Assembly: GCF_004295645.1 (NCBI RefSeq)
Contig: NZ_CP034752.1
Coordinates: 1,550,001 to 1,614,000, forward strand
Source: Limnobaculum zhutongyuii
Lineage (GTDB): Bacteria > Pseudomonadota > Gammaproteobacteria > Enterobacterales > Enterobacteriaceae
DNA: 64,000 bases
Direction of reading: 5' to 3'
Shown: in pieces, positions 1 to 8,198 of the stretch
Numbering within the stretch: the stretch's first letter is position 1
How the letters are laid out: every line of letters begins with the position of its first letter
Notes under the pieces: model-generated
The model's input: only the letters and a program-made list of their open reading frames with translations
The model's database searches: none
What the model was told of the DNA's origin: nothing
Translations under genes and position numbers: made by a program

Positions 1-452
1 CTTTCCCCATCTTATACAACAAAGTGGAGTGATTATCTTGAGGGTTAAAGCAGAATAGCGGTCTGCCATCAAACTCTCATATTATTGGTGTTACTTATGT
101 TCATTATTGGGTGATTCGGGCCAGGATGAAGCTGGTATATTTACGAGTATCCGGGTTGAAAAGAAACCTAAAGACAGTGTGAGTACAGGTCTGGCCGGAG
201 TAAAGGTAAGTCATCTTGTTGAACATGCCAGAGATTATTATGTAATCAAAAGATGATGTGTTGTTCAGTACTCCATAGATAATATGCATGTTTCAACTAG
301 TTTAAGATACGAAAGACTGGGTCCCTATTTAGGGGCTTTATCTTCTTGGGGGAATCTCCGTCAAGAAACCATGAGTATCCCATGAATTTTCCTTAACTAA
401 GTAACTCATTGGATTGAGATATTTACTTAAATAAAAAAGCCTCGAAAGGGTA
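1..452. other. Left-edge region without a recognisable gene
   Basis: No convincing gene is visible. A frame on the plus strand is open from about 59 to 256 but has no start codon or ribosome-binding site, and I cannot assign it. The remainder is AT-rich and carries stop codons in all frames. Confidence 0.5.
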
Positions 453-970
453 TTATTTAAAAGCTTCAGGAAATGTTAATTTTACTCGCTTTGATTTACT
501 TATATATAAAAGCCAAACAATGGGAGAAACTATATCCAATAAAAAACCGGTAATAATGATAAGTTGCCATAATTGTATATCATCAAGGGGTATTACTGTT
601 ATAAGAATAATGAAAGAGATTGAGTAGAGAAAAATACATATACTAAAATATAATTTAGCAAAATAAATCGCCTTGGTTTTTTTGCTATTAGCATCGCTAA
701 GAGTACAAAGCCAGCAAGATCAGTTATTGTACTTACTCCAAATTGGTAATTATTTGAATATAAAGAGTATAATGAAGAAACTAATACTGGTAATACTAAA
801 CTAGCGCACATAACCAAAAGCCATCCACCAATAGCAGGTACTTTGTCTTTTGGACTATCGGGTTGCATTGAATGTGCTGCATCTACTACAGTGACTGCGA
901 CGCCGCATTGACCACAAAACTTCACACTATCAGTAATTGTTGAGCCACATTGGGTACAAAAGTTAGGCAT
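453..970 (-). pseudogene. Zinc-ribbon + DUF2569-type membrane protein, frameshifted
   Basis: The N-terminus has a zinc ribbon made of two CxxC pairs (CTQC near residue 6, CGQC near residue 19). It is followed by a GGWL motif and hydrophobic helices typical of DUF2569 membrane proteins. The frame beginning at 970 stops at 599 after 123 codons. A different frame continues without a stop to 453 and encodes a final hydrophobic helix and an SKSKRVKLTF motif, the usual DUF2569 C-terminus. The span of 518 nt is one base short of 173 codons, so a single-base deletion near position 600 splits the gene. Function is unknown. It is either a recent pseudogene or a sequence error. Confidence 0.7.
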
Positions 971-1260
971 GGTTAGTCACCCTAATTAATAGAAAGCATC
1001 TGCTTTATCAACTTTAAAAGAACTCGTTAGAAATTAAAACCTTTTACTGATGAATCCATACCATTTTCAAAAATACTAAGTTTCATAAAATAATCTCAAT
1101 TTATATAGTAATAACATTAAAAGACCAGCGATTTAACTTGTTAAATTCATATAAACACAGATAGAGGCTTAACAGTCCCATTAAAGGGTTAGATGACGAA
1201 AAGATGCTGAGTCTCGCTTTTTAAAGTGGGGCTTTTTTATGCTCAAATTCAGGTGTTATT
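971..1260. other. AT-rich intergenic region
   Basis: This stretch lies upstream of the frameshifted membrane-protein gene and holds its presumed promoter. I see no other gene. It ends in the terminator at 1211-1238, for which no intact upstream gene is visible. Confidence 0.4.
1211..1238 (+). terminator. Rho-independent terminator (orphan)
   Basis: Two 10-nt arms (GTCTCGCTTT and AAAGTGGGGC) pair with some G-T wobbles and are followed by TTTTTT. No intact plus-strand gene precedes it, which suggests the remains of a lost gene. Confidence 0.5.
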
Positions 1261-1410
1261 ATGGCGGTGATTGATATCACGACTATGCACAGTGAAGCAC
1301 CAAGGATCGTACCTCATTTGCATCCTGAGCCATCTTCAGTCGTAGCTAAGAACTGTAAGCTTCCGACACGGAGTAATCACGCTAGTGCTAAACTATTTTG
1401 GCTACGATAA
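1261..1410 (+). pseudogene. Probable phage structural-protein fragment
   Basis: A 49-codon ORF starts at ATG with an AGGT ribosome-binding site 7 nt upstream. Its first 32 residues (starting MAVIDITTM, then APRIVPHL, then VVAKNC) resemble the N-termini of a group of podovirus virion proteins that share an APR...LLP...A..NC pattern. I recall this pattern and have not tested it. Those proteins are several hundred residues long, whereas this one stops after 49. It sits between two terminators (1211-1238 and 1806-1830), so the 0.6 kb interval looks like leftover prophage sequence. Alternatively it is a chance ORF. Confidence 0.3.
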
Positions 1411-2113
1411 ATCGTTTAGTATTAAACCGGGTACTATTTTTCATAGTTGAGCAGACTTCTGGTTTGCGTGAACAGGTATTGTTGATGCTATACGAAGTCC
1501 AATGGATAAGAATTTATCCATCGACATATTACCGGTTAACCAAATTTTTTACTGACTAACACCTTGCAAAATTTAATAATCAACTATTATGTATATATAA
1601 AGCCTAAGAAATCACAAACAGAATCAACCCGACAAGGTGATAAGCGGCAGTGCGGTAAGAAGATTGTTCAACCCCATAGGGAGGTGGTCCAATTATCTTC
1701 GATGGCCATAATTGGCAAGTCAGCACGCAACTTAGCGATACGTGGCAAAGCTGGCGGGGAGTTCGAAGAAAATTTGTGTTACCGATAAGGTCAATAATCT
1801 AACAGAGCCCTGCAATTGCGGGGCTTTTTATTTCTGGTATTCGATTGTATCAAACAATAAGTTAACCATGATTTGTGTTCTCACATTTATCTAATTCAAC
1901 CCCTTTCAGGGCGGCGCGTTATGTTGCCTTTTCATCAAAAGACCTTAATCGTCTTATTGCTGGTGTAGATGTCCTATCGGAATGATAAGCTGGGATAAAT
2001 ACATGAAGAAGTGAGGAGAACTTGCTTAAGTAACAGTTCGTTATTGGTACTAGAATCAAACGAAACTGATAAGTTTTAGTTCTGTTTTGGCTGTTATGTT
2101 TAAAGGAGGACAA
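1411..2113. other. Probable prophage debris and lipoprotein-gene upstream region
   Basis: No intact gene is seen. A frame that is open up to a TAA just before 1806 ends at the phage-like terminator at 1806-1830. It contains a GGGPIIFDGHNW segment that could be the 3' end of the same degraded phage gene, but this is unproven. The part after 1830 leads into the lipoprotein gene at 2114. Confidence 0.3.
1806..1830 (+). terminator. Rho-independent terminator
   Basis: AGCCCTGC and GCGGGGCT form a strong stem around AATT and are followed by a run of T. It is compact and near-palindromic, of the kind often seen at the ends of phage operons. Confidence 0.75.
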
Positions 2114-2578
2114 ATGAAAGGGATCGCATATACGAAGATTTTAATTATTTCAGCATTGTTTTTATCCGGATGCGGCGATGATAAACAAGTCACAGAAGAC
2201 ATGCTTGTTGGTGGTGAATGGAAATGTGAAGTGGTCGATGCTCAACAAACATATTTTAATGGCGATAAGTTTAACGATCCTATAATCGATACAGACAGAA
2301 TCGGTACAACAAGAACCATATCATATTTTAAGAGAGATAATGATTTTCTGGTGAGTGTTGATAAAAAACCGGGAAAACATAAGTATGAATTTAAAATTAA
2401 AGGTGAATACCACCACAAGACAGACGATATTATTATTGAAACAATAGAGTATATCTATGTATCTGATAATGAATATAAATATGTGACCGATGGCGATATC
2501 AGTCGTTCTTTACCTGATGGAGATATTGAGAGATTATCCAAATATAAACGTGTCGATAACTGCCAGAGAAGCCATTAG
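2114..2578 (+). CDS. Putative lipoprotein of unknown function
   Basis: The start is ATG 2114 rather than the in-frame ATG 27 nt upstream, because a near-perfect AAAGGAGGA sits 3 nt before it. The 154-residue product begins with a positively charged stretch, a hydrophobic segment and a lipobox LSGC, so the mature protein should start at a lipidated cysteine near residue 20. The following CGDD places acidic residues after the cysteine. The remainder is hydrophilic, beta-rich in appearance and acidic, with a second cysteine near the C-terminus (DNCQRSH). I do not recognise the family. The gene stands alone between phage debris and zinT. Confidence 0.75.
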   Translation: MKGIAYTKILIISALFLSGCGDDKQVTEDMLVGGEWKCEVVDAQQTYFNGDKFNDPIIDTDRIGTTRTISYFKRDNDFLVSVDKKPGKHKYEFKIKGEYHHKTDDIIIETIEYIYVSDNEYKYVTDGDISRSLPDGDIERLSKYKRVDNCQRSH

Positions 2579-2778
2579 ATATAAAATAGTTAAAACCTGT
2601 TTCTGCTGGCATACAGTATAAAGAGGAAAATGCATATCTCCACAAAAGAACAGCAAACTACAGTGTTGTAAACCATTCATTATGACTACCTTCAGAGCAA
2701 TATCATTCGATAATGTCCGACCTGATACCATTTATTACCTTATCAAGAATCTTTCAGAAACAATTTTAAATTAATAAT

Positions 2779-2793
2779 TGTTATGTTATAACA
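2779..2793. promoter_or_regulatory. Zur box upstream of zinT
   Basis: The palindrome TGTTATGTTATAACA matches the enterobacterial Zur consensus (TGTTATA-N-TATAACA) except for one base. It lies 34 nt before the zinT start codon, where zinc-bound Zur would block the promoter. Zinc-responsive control is inferred from this match and from zinT biology in E. coli. Confidence 0.75.
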
Positions 2794-2826
2794 TATCTTA
2801 ATTCATAAATTAATCAGGACATTTCA

Positions 2827-3486
2827 ATGAAAAGAAAGCATTACACCTTACCCACTCTGGTATTAAGTGCCTGTTTTTCACTTATCATTTTTCAAACATT
2901 TGCTCATAGCTCGCATAGTCATAGTCATGAACAATCTGAAAAAGCGCTTCAGGCAAGTAATGGTATTTTTGATGAGAAAGAGGTTAAAGACAGAATGCTT
3001 AGTGACTGGGATGGTGTATGGGAATCATTGAATTCCTATTTACTGAATGGTGATTTAGACCCGGTATTGATTGAGAAAGCAAAGAAAGATAAAAGTAAAA
3101 GCGTTGAGGAATATAGGGACTACTATAAAAAGGGCTATGCCACTGACACTAATATGATAGGAATCGAGAATGGTGTTGTTGAGTTTCATTCGGGTAATAA
3201 AATAGATTCATGTAAATACACTTACTCTGGTTTTAAGATTCTGCATTACGCATCAGGAAAGAAAGGGGTGCGCTATCTGTTTAATTGTCAGGATAGCGGC
3301 TCAAATGCACCTCAATATATTCAGTTTAGCGACCATATTATTGAGCCTCATAAATCATCTCACTTTCATATTTATATGGGGAATGAGTCTCATGAAAAAC
3401 TGTTACAGGAAATGGAAAATTGGCCTACTTACTACCCGTACTCAATGACTAAAGAGCAAATTGTTCACGAGATGCTGCATCACTAA
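2827..3486 (+). CDS. zinT: ZinT periplasmic zinc-binding protein
   Basis: The 219-residue protein has a signal peptide (about residues 1-26) and then a His-rich stretch with histidines at 27, 30, 32 and 34. The lipocalin-like ZinT domain follows, including DWDGVWESLN, a Cys pair in DSCKYTY and FNCQD, the metal-site segment HKSSHFHIYMG, and the family ending NWPTYYPY. ZinT binds Zn2+ in the periplasm during zinc starvation and hands it to ZnuA of the ZnuABC importer. The Zur box directly upstream fits that role. Length and motifs match the E. coli protein, and the His-rich insert is typical. Confidence 0.93.
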   Translation: MKRKHYTLPTLVLSACFSLIIFQTFAHSSHSHSHEQSEKALQASNGIFDEKEVKDRMLSDWDGVWESLNSYLLNGDLDPVLIEKAKKDKSKSVEEYRDYYKKGYATDTNMIGIENGVVEFHSGNKIDSCKYTYSGFKILHYASGKKGVRYLFNCQDSGSNAPQYIQFSDHIIEPHKSSHFHIYMGNESHEKLLQEMENWPTYYPYSMTKEQIVHEMLHH

Positions 3487-3551
3487 ATCTTTCAGGTCTT
3501 GCTGTTCCAGTTTGAGTAACGATCTTCTGATGGAATATGAGAATTACATAT

Positions 3552-3584
3552 CAAGAGAAATACCATGAAATGGTATTTCTCTTG
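3552..3584. terminator. Bidirectional terminator between convergent genes
   Basis: A perfect 15-bp inverted repeat (CAAGAGAAATACCAT / ATGGTATTTCTCTTG, 3-nt loop) lies between zinT and the convergent YdgH-type gene. The pyrimidine-rich outer arms provide U-rich 3' ends in both directions. Confidence 0.65.
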
Positions 3585-3600
3585 GGTCGACAGGAAACGA

Positions 3601-3873
3601 TTATTTATACACATCCGCAGAGGCGTGAACTTCATTATTCCCACCCTCTGCAATAATGACAAAATACTTGCCACCTTTCTCATCTGCCAGTTTTGATAAT
3701 GCTTCGCTGATATCAGTAGGTGACTGAGTTACTTTTTTAGTGACATCCACTACACCAATTTTTTCGTAATTATTAGCTTTTGCCTGTTCTTGCGTTATCT
3801 CTGTTGCAGCGAATGCGCTAAGAGAGAAAAAACTTGCGGCAAGGGTAATTATCAGAGCGTTAAATACTTTCAT
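3601..3873 (-). CDS. YdgH/BhsA/McbA-like DUF1471 stress protein
   Basis: The start is ATG 3873, which is preceded by GAGGC, rather than an upstream in-frame ATG that would add hydrophobic residues before the signal peptide. The 90-residue product has a signal peptide ending at SAFA-A. The rest is a single DUF1471 domain with the family pattern of NYEKIGVVDV and KYFVIIAEG near the end. Members are small periplasmic or surface proteins linked to stress, biofilm formation or membrane permeability. Which E. coli paralogue it corresponds to cannot be told. Confidence 0.85.
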   Translation of the reverse strand: MKVFNALIITLAASFFSLSAFAATEITQEQAKANNYEKIGVVDVTKKVTQSPTDISEALSKLADEKGGKYFVIIAEGGNNEVHASADVYK

Positions 3874-4265
3874 GATGATGCCTCGATAGAGAATTAAGTT
3901 AAGGATAATTACAATAACGTTATAATTATTTAACAACGCATCGATTTGTCAAAGAATAGTCGCTAACAGATTTCTAATAAATATCAGTATATTGCGATAA
4001 AAACATAGTACTTTACCTTTCCTTACCTATAACTCATTGTAATTAATTATTATTTTTGTTTATTCGTTTTTGTTATTAAAACATTAATGAATGGTATAAA
4101 AGAAAGTTAATTTTATTAAGTTTTTCATTTTTTATCAGGGATTATTAGATAATTTTCAGAATGTTAAAAATTTATTGTCAGTTAAAAGATAAAATAATAA
4201 TCCCTTGAATATTTAAATTATTTATAGCTTAATGAAAATTCAACCAACTTATACACAGGTGGCTT
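3874..4265. other. AT-rich divergent promoter region
   Basis: About 390 nt of very AT-rich sequence separate the divergent DUF1471 and YmgB/AriR-like genes. It should hold both promoters. No ORF or hairpin stands out. Confidence 0.5.
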
Positions 4266-4460
4266 ATGTCTCAAAAAATGGATGCTATACAGAAAATCAT
4301 CGGTGAAACGGTCGTTAAGCTATGTGAAAAAAAGGTTCCGGTAAGCAAAGATTCAATAACGGAGAGGTTGTTACGGGTTATACACAAAGATTCCGCAGAT
4401 TCTGAAAAAGGCAGGATTGCTACATCAGCGCTGGAGTTTCTGGCACAAAGCGAGTCTTGA
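4266..4460 (+). CDS. YmgB/AriR-family biofilm and acid-stress regulator
   Basis: This 64-residue helical protein fits the YcgZ/YmgA/AriR family, which has a helical pair linked by a segment of the form SKDSITERLLRVI followed by an acidic turn and a last helix ending in LEFLA. Family members in E. coli act as small connector or DNA-binding proteins controlling biofilm and acid resistance. The start has an AGGTGG ribosome-binding site. A second, more distant relative lies at 12813-13037. Placement rests on pattern recognition. Confidence 0.7.
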   Translation: MSQKMDAIQKIIGETVVKLCEKKVPVSKDSITERLLRVIHKDSADSEKGRIATSALEFLAQSES

Positions 4461-4556
4461 TTTTTTAACCACGTAGCAGGGAATTAGCTGTTTTAGAAAC
4501 GGTTTATTATCCTGATATAACAGCATTCAGCATTTTGGATGCCAAAGAATTCGTAA

Positions 4557-4581
4557 AAGGGTTAGTCCAGGACTAACCCTT
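4557..4581. terminator. Bidirectional terminator
   Basis: AAGGGTTAG and CTAACCCTT form a 9-bp stem around a 7-nt loop between convergent genes. Downstream of it in the plus direction is TCTTCATTT. Confidence 0.65.
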
Positions 4582-4605
4582 CTTCATTTAAGCCGATTAT
4601 AGCGA

Positions 4606-5412
4606 TTAACCAAAAAAGATCGTTTGTAGCATTTTCAGGCTTAACAATATCAATAAGCAGGCAAAAACCTTTTTAAGCGTGGCAACCGGCATTTTGTGAG
4701 CCAGGCGAGCACCAATAGGTGCAGTAAAATAGCTCAAGGCTGAAATAAGAATGACGGCAGGAAAATAGACATACCCAACGCTGTAATCAGGCGTATTTGA
4801 TGTGTTCCAGCCATTAATCATATAACCAATACTACCAGCCAGAGCGATAGGCATACCAACCGCCGCAGATGTTCCTATAGCATGTTGTATACGAACATTG
4901 CACCAGGTCAGGAAGGAGACGGTAAGCGAACCGCCACCAATGGCAACCAGAGCGGATATACCACCGATAGAGAGCCCGGCAATAGATATGCCAGCGGTAC
5001 CCGGTAATTGACGGCTGGGTTTGGGCTTGATGTTTAAGATCATCTGTAAAGCGACATACGCCATAAAGCAGGAGAAGAATATTCCCAATGCCTTCGTAGG
5101 TAATAATGCAGCTAACCAGGTTGCCGATAAAGTACCAATCAGTATTGCAGGGGTAATTTTCCAAACTACTGGCCATAAAACAGCCTGATGACGATTATGT
5201 GCTCTTAAACTTGAAAATGCGGTTATCACAATAGAGGCCATTGATGTGCCCAGGGCTAGATGGACCAGATGTTCTTGAGGAATTCCTTGTGCAGCAAAAA
5301 TGGTTGTTAATATTGGCACCATTATACCGCCACCACCAATTCCCAGCAGACCAGCCATAAAACCCACCACAGCGCCCAGTAATAAGTACGCTAATATCCA
5401 TTCAATAGCCAT
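4606..5412 (-). CDS. TSUP-family (TauE/SafE) membrane transporter
   Basis: This 268-residue polytopic protein has about eight hydrophobic helices arranged as two similar halves. Each half opens with the glycine-rich signature of the family (GLLGIGGGGIMVPIL near residue 21, and ALVAIGGGSLTVSFL near residue 155). TSUP members export or import small organic anions such as sulfite, sulfoacetate or related sulfur compounds. The substrate here cannot be read from sequence. It is divergent from tusE, a sulfur-relay gene, which may be coincidental. Confidence 0.88.
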   Translation of the reverse strand: MAIEWILAYLLLGAVVGFMAGLLGIGGGGIMVPILTTIFAAQGIPQEHLVHLALGTSMASIVITAFSSLRAHNRHQAVLWPVVWKITPAILIGTLSATWLAALLPTKALGIFFSCFMAYVALQMILNIKPKPSRQLPGTAGISIAGLSIGGISALVAIGGGSLTVSFLTWCNVRIQHAIGTSAAVGMPIALAGSIGYMINGWNTSNTPDYSVGYVYFPAVILISALSYFTAPIGARLAHKMPVATLKKVFACLLILLSLKMLQTIFFG

Positions 5413-5558
5413 TGAATTTCCTTGATTGAAATTTTAATAAACCACAGGTTAACCAATACTAACTCCGTCATCAGCCAGAGCATAGGTTCTGAGTATAGAG
5501 TTTTTACGTTACAATAATCAAAAATCAATATCTTCATCAATAACAATGCTGAGGTTGT

Positions 5559-5888
5559 ATGTTCGAGTTTGAAGGACGCATGATAGAGACCGATGCGCAA
5601 GGGTATCTGCTTAACAGTAATGACTGGAGTGAATCAATGGCAGTTATTCTGGCCCGGCAAGAAAATATTGAGTTAACCGCAGAGCATTGGGAAGTGATCC
5701 ATTTTGTAAGAGACTTCTATCAGGAATTTAATACTTCTCCAGCTATTCGAATGTTAGTTAAAGCAATGACTCAAAAGTATGGTGAAGAAAAGGGGAATAG
5801 CCGCTATCTTTATCGCCTTTTTGTGAAAGGTCCCGCAAAACAGGCCACCAAAATCGCAGGTTTACCTAAACCAGTTAAGTGCATTTGA
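5559..5888 (+). CDS. tusE: TusE sulfur-relay protein (DsrC family)
   Basis: The 109-residue protein matches TusE throughout, with the N-terminal MFEFEGRMIETDAQGYL, the central WEVIHFVRDFY and the C-terminal LPKPVKCI. The penultimate cysteine (C108) is the persulfide carrier. TusE takes sulfur from TusBCD and passes it to MnmA for 2-thiolation of tRNA wobble uridine, and mnmA is also in this window at 17889-18992. A cytoplasmic role in the same pathway is therefore well supported. Confidence 0.93.
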   Translation: MFEFEGRMIETDAQGYLLNSNDWSESMAVILARQENIELTAEHWEVIHFVRDFYQEFNTSPAIRMLVKAMTQKYGEEKGNSRYLYRLFVKGPAKQATKIAGLPKPVKCI

Positions 5889-5940
5889 ATGTAAAGTTAA
5901 GTGGATTTAGCGTTGAAATTGTTCCAATAGCACAATTTAA

Positions 5941-5968
5941 CTTGAAATATGACTAGTTCCCCCCATAT
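5941..5968 (+). promoter_or_regulatory. Sigma-32 (heat-shock) promoter of hspQ
   Basis: CTTGAAA and CCCCATAT are separated by exactly 13 nt, a near-ideal RpoH promoter, and lie 38 nt before the hspQ start codon. Confidence 0.88.
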
Positions 5969-6006
5969 TTAAGGAAAAGGCAGGACCTGAATACGAGGAG
6001 GCTACA

Positions 6007-6324
6007 ATGATTACCAGTAAATTTTCTATTGGTCAGCAAGTCAGACATAAGTTACTGGGTAACCTTGGCGTAATAATTGATATTGATGCCGAGTACTCCC
6101 TGGAGCAGCCAGCTTCTGATGAAGTTGCTGCTGATGATAACTTGAGAAACGCCCCCTGGTATCACGTTGTTATGGAAGATGAAGAGGGGCAGCCTATCCA
6201 TACCTACCTTGCAGAGATACAACTTGCCGGAGAGGATGCAGAAACACACCCTGAGCAACCTTCTCTTGATGAGTTGGCTGCATCGATCAGAGATCAACTG
6301 CAAGCACCTCGCTTGAGAAATTGA
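6007..6324 (+). CDS. hspQ: HspQ heat-shock protein / Lon specificity factor
   Basis: The 105-residue product has the HspQ pattern: KFSIGQQVRHKLLGNLGVI at the start, APWYHVVMED in the middle, THTYL-type motif (here IHTYLAE), and an acidic C-terminal tail. HspQ binds hemimethylated oriC DNA in E. coli and acts as a specificity-enhancing factor for Lon protease. An AGGAGG ribosome-binding site precedes ATG 6007. The sigma-32 promoter upstream and the strong terminator downstream make it a single-gene heat-shock unit. Confidence 0.94.
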   Translation: MITSKFSIGQQVRHKLLGNLGVIIDIDAEYSLEQPASDEVAADDNLRNAPWYHVVMEDEEGQPIHTYLAEIQLAGEDAETHPEQPSLDELAASIRDQLQAPRLRN

Positions 6325-6337
6325 TTTTGGTACTGAA

Positions 6338-6370
6338 AAACCATTCTGTTTGTCACAGAGTGGTTTTTTT
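6338..6370 (+). terminator. hspQ terminator
   Basis: AAACCATTCTGT pairs with ACAGAGTGGTTT (one T-G wobble) across a 5-nt loop and is followed by a T run. Confidence 0.88.
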
Positions 6371-6454
6371 ATTGCCTGAAAATGATGTGATTTGTTTTTG
6401 AATGAAAAAGCAGTATGGGTGTTTGCTGTAGGTCAGATTATGCAGAATCAGGGC

Positions 6455-6540
6455 AAAAAAATAGCCGTGAAACCCAAAAAGTGTGTGGAGTCGGTTTCAC
6501 GGCAAACCAAAAATAGTAAATTTGTAACTGATAAAACGCT
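6455..6540 (-). ncRNA. Candidate small RNA with intrinsic terminator
   Basis: On the minus strand a perfect 11-bp hairpin (GCCGTGAAACC, 18-nt loop, GGTTTCACGGC; arms 6493-6503 and 6464-6474) is followed by TA and seven T. No minus-strand protein gene leads into it. Upstream are a possible -10 GATAAT (6547-6552) and, 18 nt further, -35 TTGTTT (6571-6576). These predict a transcript of about 85 nt whose poly-U tail would suit Hfq binding. The terminator is seen directly; the sRNA itself is inferred. Confidence 0.5.
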
Positions 6541-7314
6541 GGGGTAATTATCACTGAGAATTGTCCTATAAAACAAGCTGGTAAAATCACTAGTTTTTTA
6601 GCTGATGATAATTATTGCTATGCGTTATTTAAGAGATGCAAGTCTCAAATCAATTTGATCTGAATTACTTTTTTTAGTTTTTTATTTTGATTTTATAATT
6701 TTATTCGATATAAAAATCCAAATTAGAGGCCTGATTGATCTTTTATTTTTTTTAAAATTTATCACATGTATTAGATTAATTTTTCTACTCCAACTAAAGA
6801 GTAGATCTCTTAAAATTAACGGCAATCATGATGATAAAAAATTTTACTCCCATGTATCCATTAAAATATTTTGTTACATAATTAACAATATTCATTTGTG
6901 TTGTGAGTTTTTAGTCAAAAAAATTAAATCAATCAATATAATTACATGATTATGAGATGCTAAGTTCGTTTTATTCGATGTTTTTACCAATCAAAGTGTT
7001 GATTAAAAAAGTGAGGGTTACGGTTATAAATAGAATGAATATCATTTTTTTTATATTTTTATATATGATTAGAATTAAATTATAAAATCTCTGTTATAAG
7101 TTGTTATTATTTAGTTAATGTATCTAATTGGCGTGTTACTTAATTATTAATCAATATATATTTATATTTTTAAAAATAATATATACTGGTTATTGTTTGT
7201 TATCATATTGTTTTTAATTGGTTTTCTATCTATTTTGTCGTGTATTTATATGATTTGATAATGAAAAGTGTTGGTCTGATACAATTTCTCATGAATTATT
7301 TTATTTTTTATTTG

Positions 7315-7371
7315 AAAATATAAATATAAATATAAATATAAATATAAATATAAATATAAATATAAATATAA
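7315..7371. repeat. Hexanucleotide tandem repeat (TAAATA)n
   Basis: There are eight perfect tandem copies of TAAATA (7321-7368), flanked by partial copies. The array ends inside a 10-bp inverted repeat (ATAAATATAA / TTATATTTAT, 7362-7384). It lies about 160 nt before the methyltransferase start. Such short repeats are prone to copy-number change. Confidence 0.92.
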
Positions 7372-7529
7372 ACTTTATATTTATATGCAAGCCATCATCC
7401 TGGCTTTTATTTTGATGACATCTCACAAAAATATTTATCATATACCTATTGTTGAGTATTTTTTAATCATGAATACTTTTGTGGCGTTGTTATTTCCATT
7501 TGAAAATTATTAAGCTTAAGAGTGGATAT

Positions 7530-8192
7530 ATGGTTGATTTTTCAAGAGCAGAGTATTTGAAGCAAGTTAACACATTACGTTCAAAATCTAATCATCAGCT
7601 GAAAGATATTGGTGATCAATGGTGTACTCCAGATGCGTTGTTTTGGGGGATTGATAGTTTATTCGGGCCATTGGTTCTGGATTTGTTTAGCGATGGTGAA
7701 AACAACAAATGTTTAAACTATTACACTGCAGCAGATAATGCGTTGACAAAAAACTGGGCTGACCAATTATCCAAGCTTAATGGTGCGGCATTCGCCAATC
7801 CCCCATATTCGAGAGCTAAACAGCACAGAGGCCATTACATTACAGGTATGTCGCATATTATGAGCCATACCATTAAACAACGAGAACTGGGTGGACGTTA
7901 TGTCTATTTAGTTAAGGTGGCGACTGCAGAAGAATGGTGGCCGGGCGATAAAGCCGATCATATCGCTTTTATTCGAGGACGAATTTCATTTGATATGCCC
8001 AAATGGTTCATTCCGGCAGATAAGCGACAAGAAGTTACAACGGCTTCATTTGGTGTGGCAATACTGATTTTTGATAAAACATGGACAGGGCCACAATTAA
8101 GTTATGTTCACCGCGATGATCTTCTTACCAGAGGAAATACGATCATGACGAGGATGAAAGATGAAGCATCACGTATTGTTGTAGCTGCCTGA
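7530..8192 (+). CDS. Phage-type DNA N6-adenine methyltransferase (orphan)
   Basis: The 220-residue protein carries QWCTP near residue 30, the AdoMet-region segment LVLDLFSDG near 48-56 and the catalytic NPPY at 90-93. This matches the 'phage N-6-adenine-methyltransferase' (Dam, PF05869-type) family, which methylates adenine in DNA. I start at ATG 7530 because the product then begins where relatives do; the 17 upstream codons are uncharacteristic. No restriction endonuclease or other phage gene is adjacent, so it is a solitary enzyme in AT-rich DNA. Its target site is unknown. The hexamer array upstream raises the possibility of variable expression. Confidence 0.87.
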   Translation: MVDFSRAEYLKQVNTLRSKSNHQLKDIGDQWCTPDALFWGIDSLFGPLVLDLFSDGENNKCLNYYTAADNALTKNWADQLSKLNGAAFANPPYSRAKQHRGHYITGMSHIMSHTIKQRELGGRYVYLVKVATAEEWWPGDKADHIAFIRGRISFDMPKWFIPADKRQEVTTASFGVAILIFDKTWTGPQLSYVHRDDLLTRGNTIMTRMKDEASRIVVAA

Positions 8193-8198
8193 TCAGGA

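Larger units (their letters stand above)
6371..7529. other. Very AT-rich intergenic region
   Basis: About 1.2 kb of extremely AT-rich DNA contains no convincing ORF. It contains the minus-strand sRNA candidate at 6455-6540, the hexanucleotide array at 7315-7371 and a weak terminator-like hairpin (AAGCCA/TGGCTT, 7389-7406). The base composition is that of H-NS-bound or recently acquired DNA. Confidence 0.6.

Noticed and set aside
59..256. Open plus-strand frame containing LGDSGQDEAGIF, faintly like a phosphatase motif
   Set aside because: It has no start codon or ribosome-binding site and only 65 codons, and the similarity is too short to trust.
1564..1788. 74-codon ORF with a TTG start
   Set aside because: It has no ribosome-binding site and an implausible composition. 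Another frame over the same stretch looks more protein-like.
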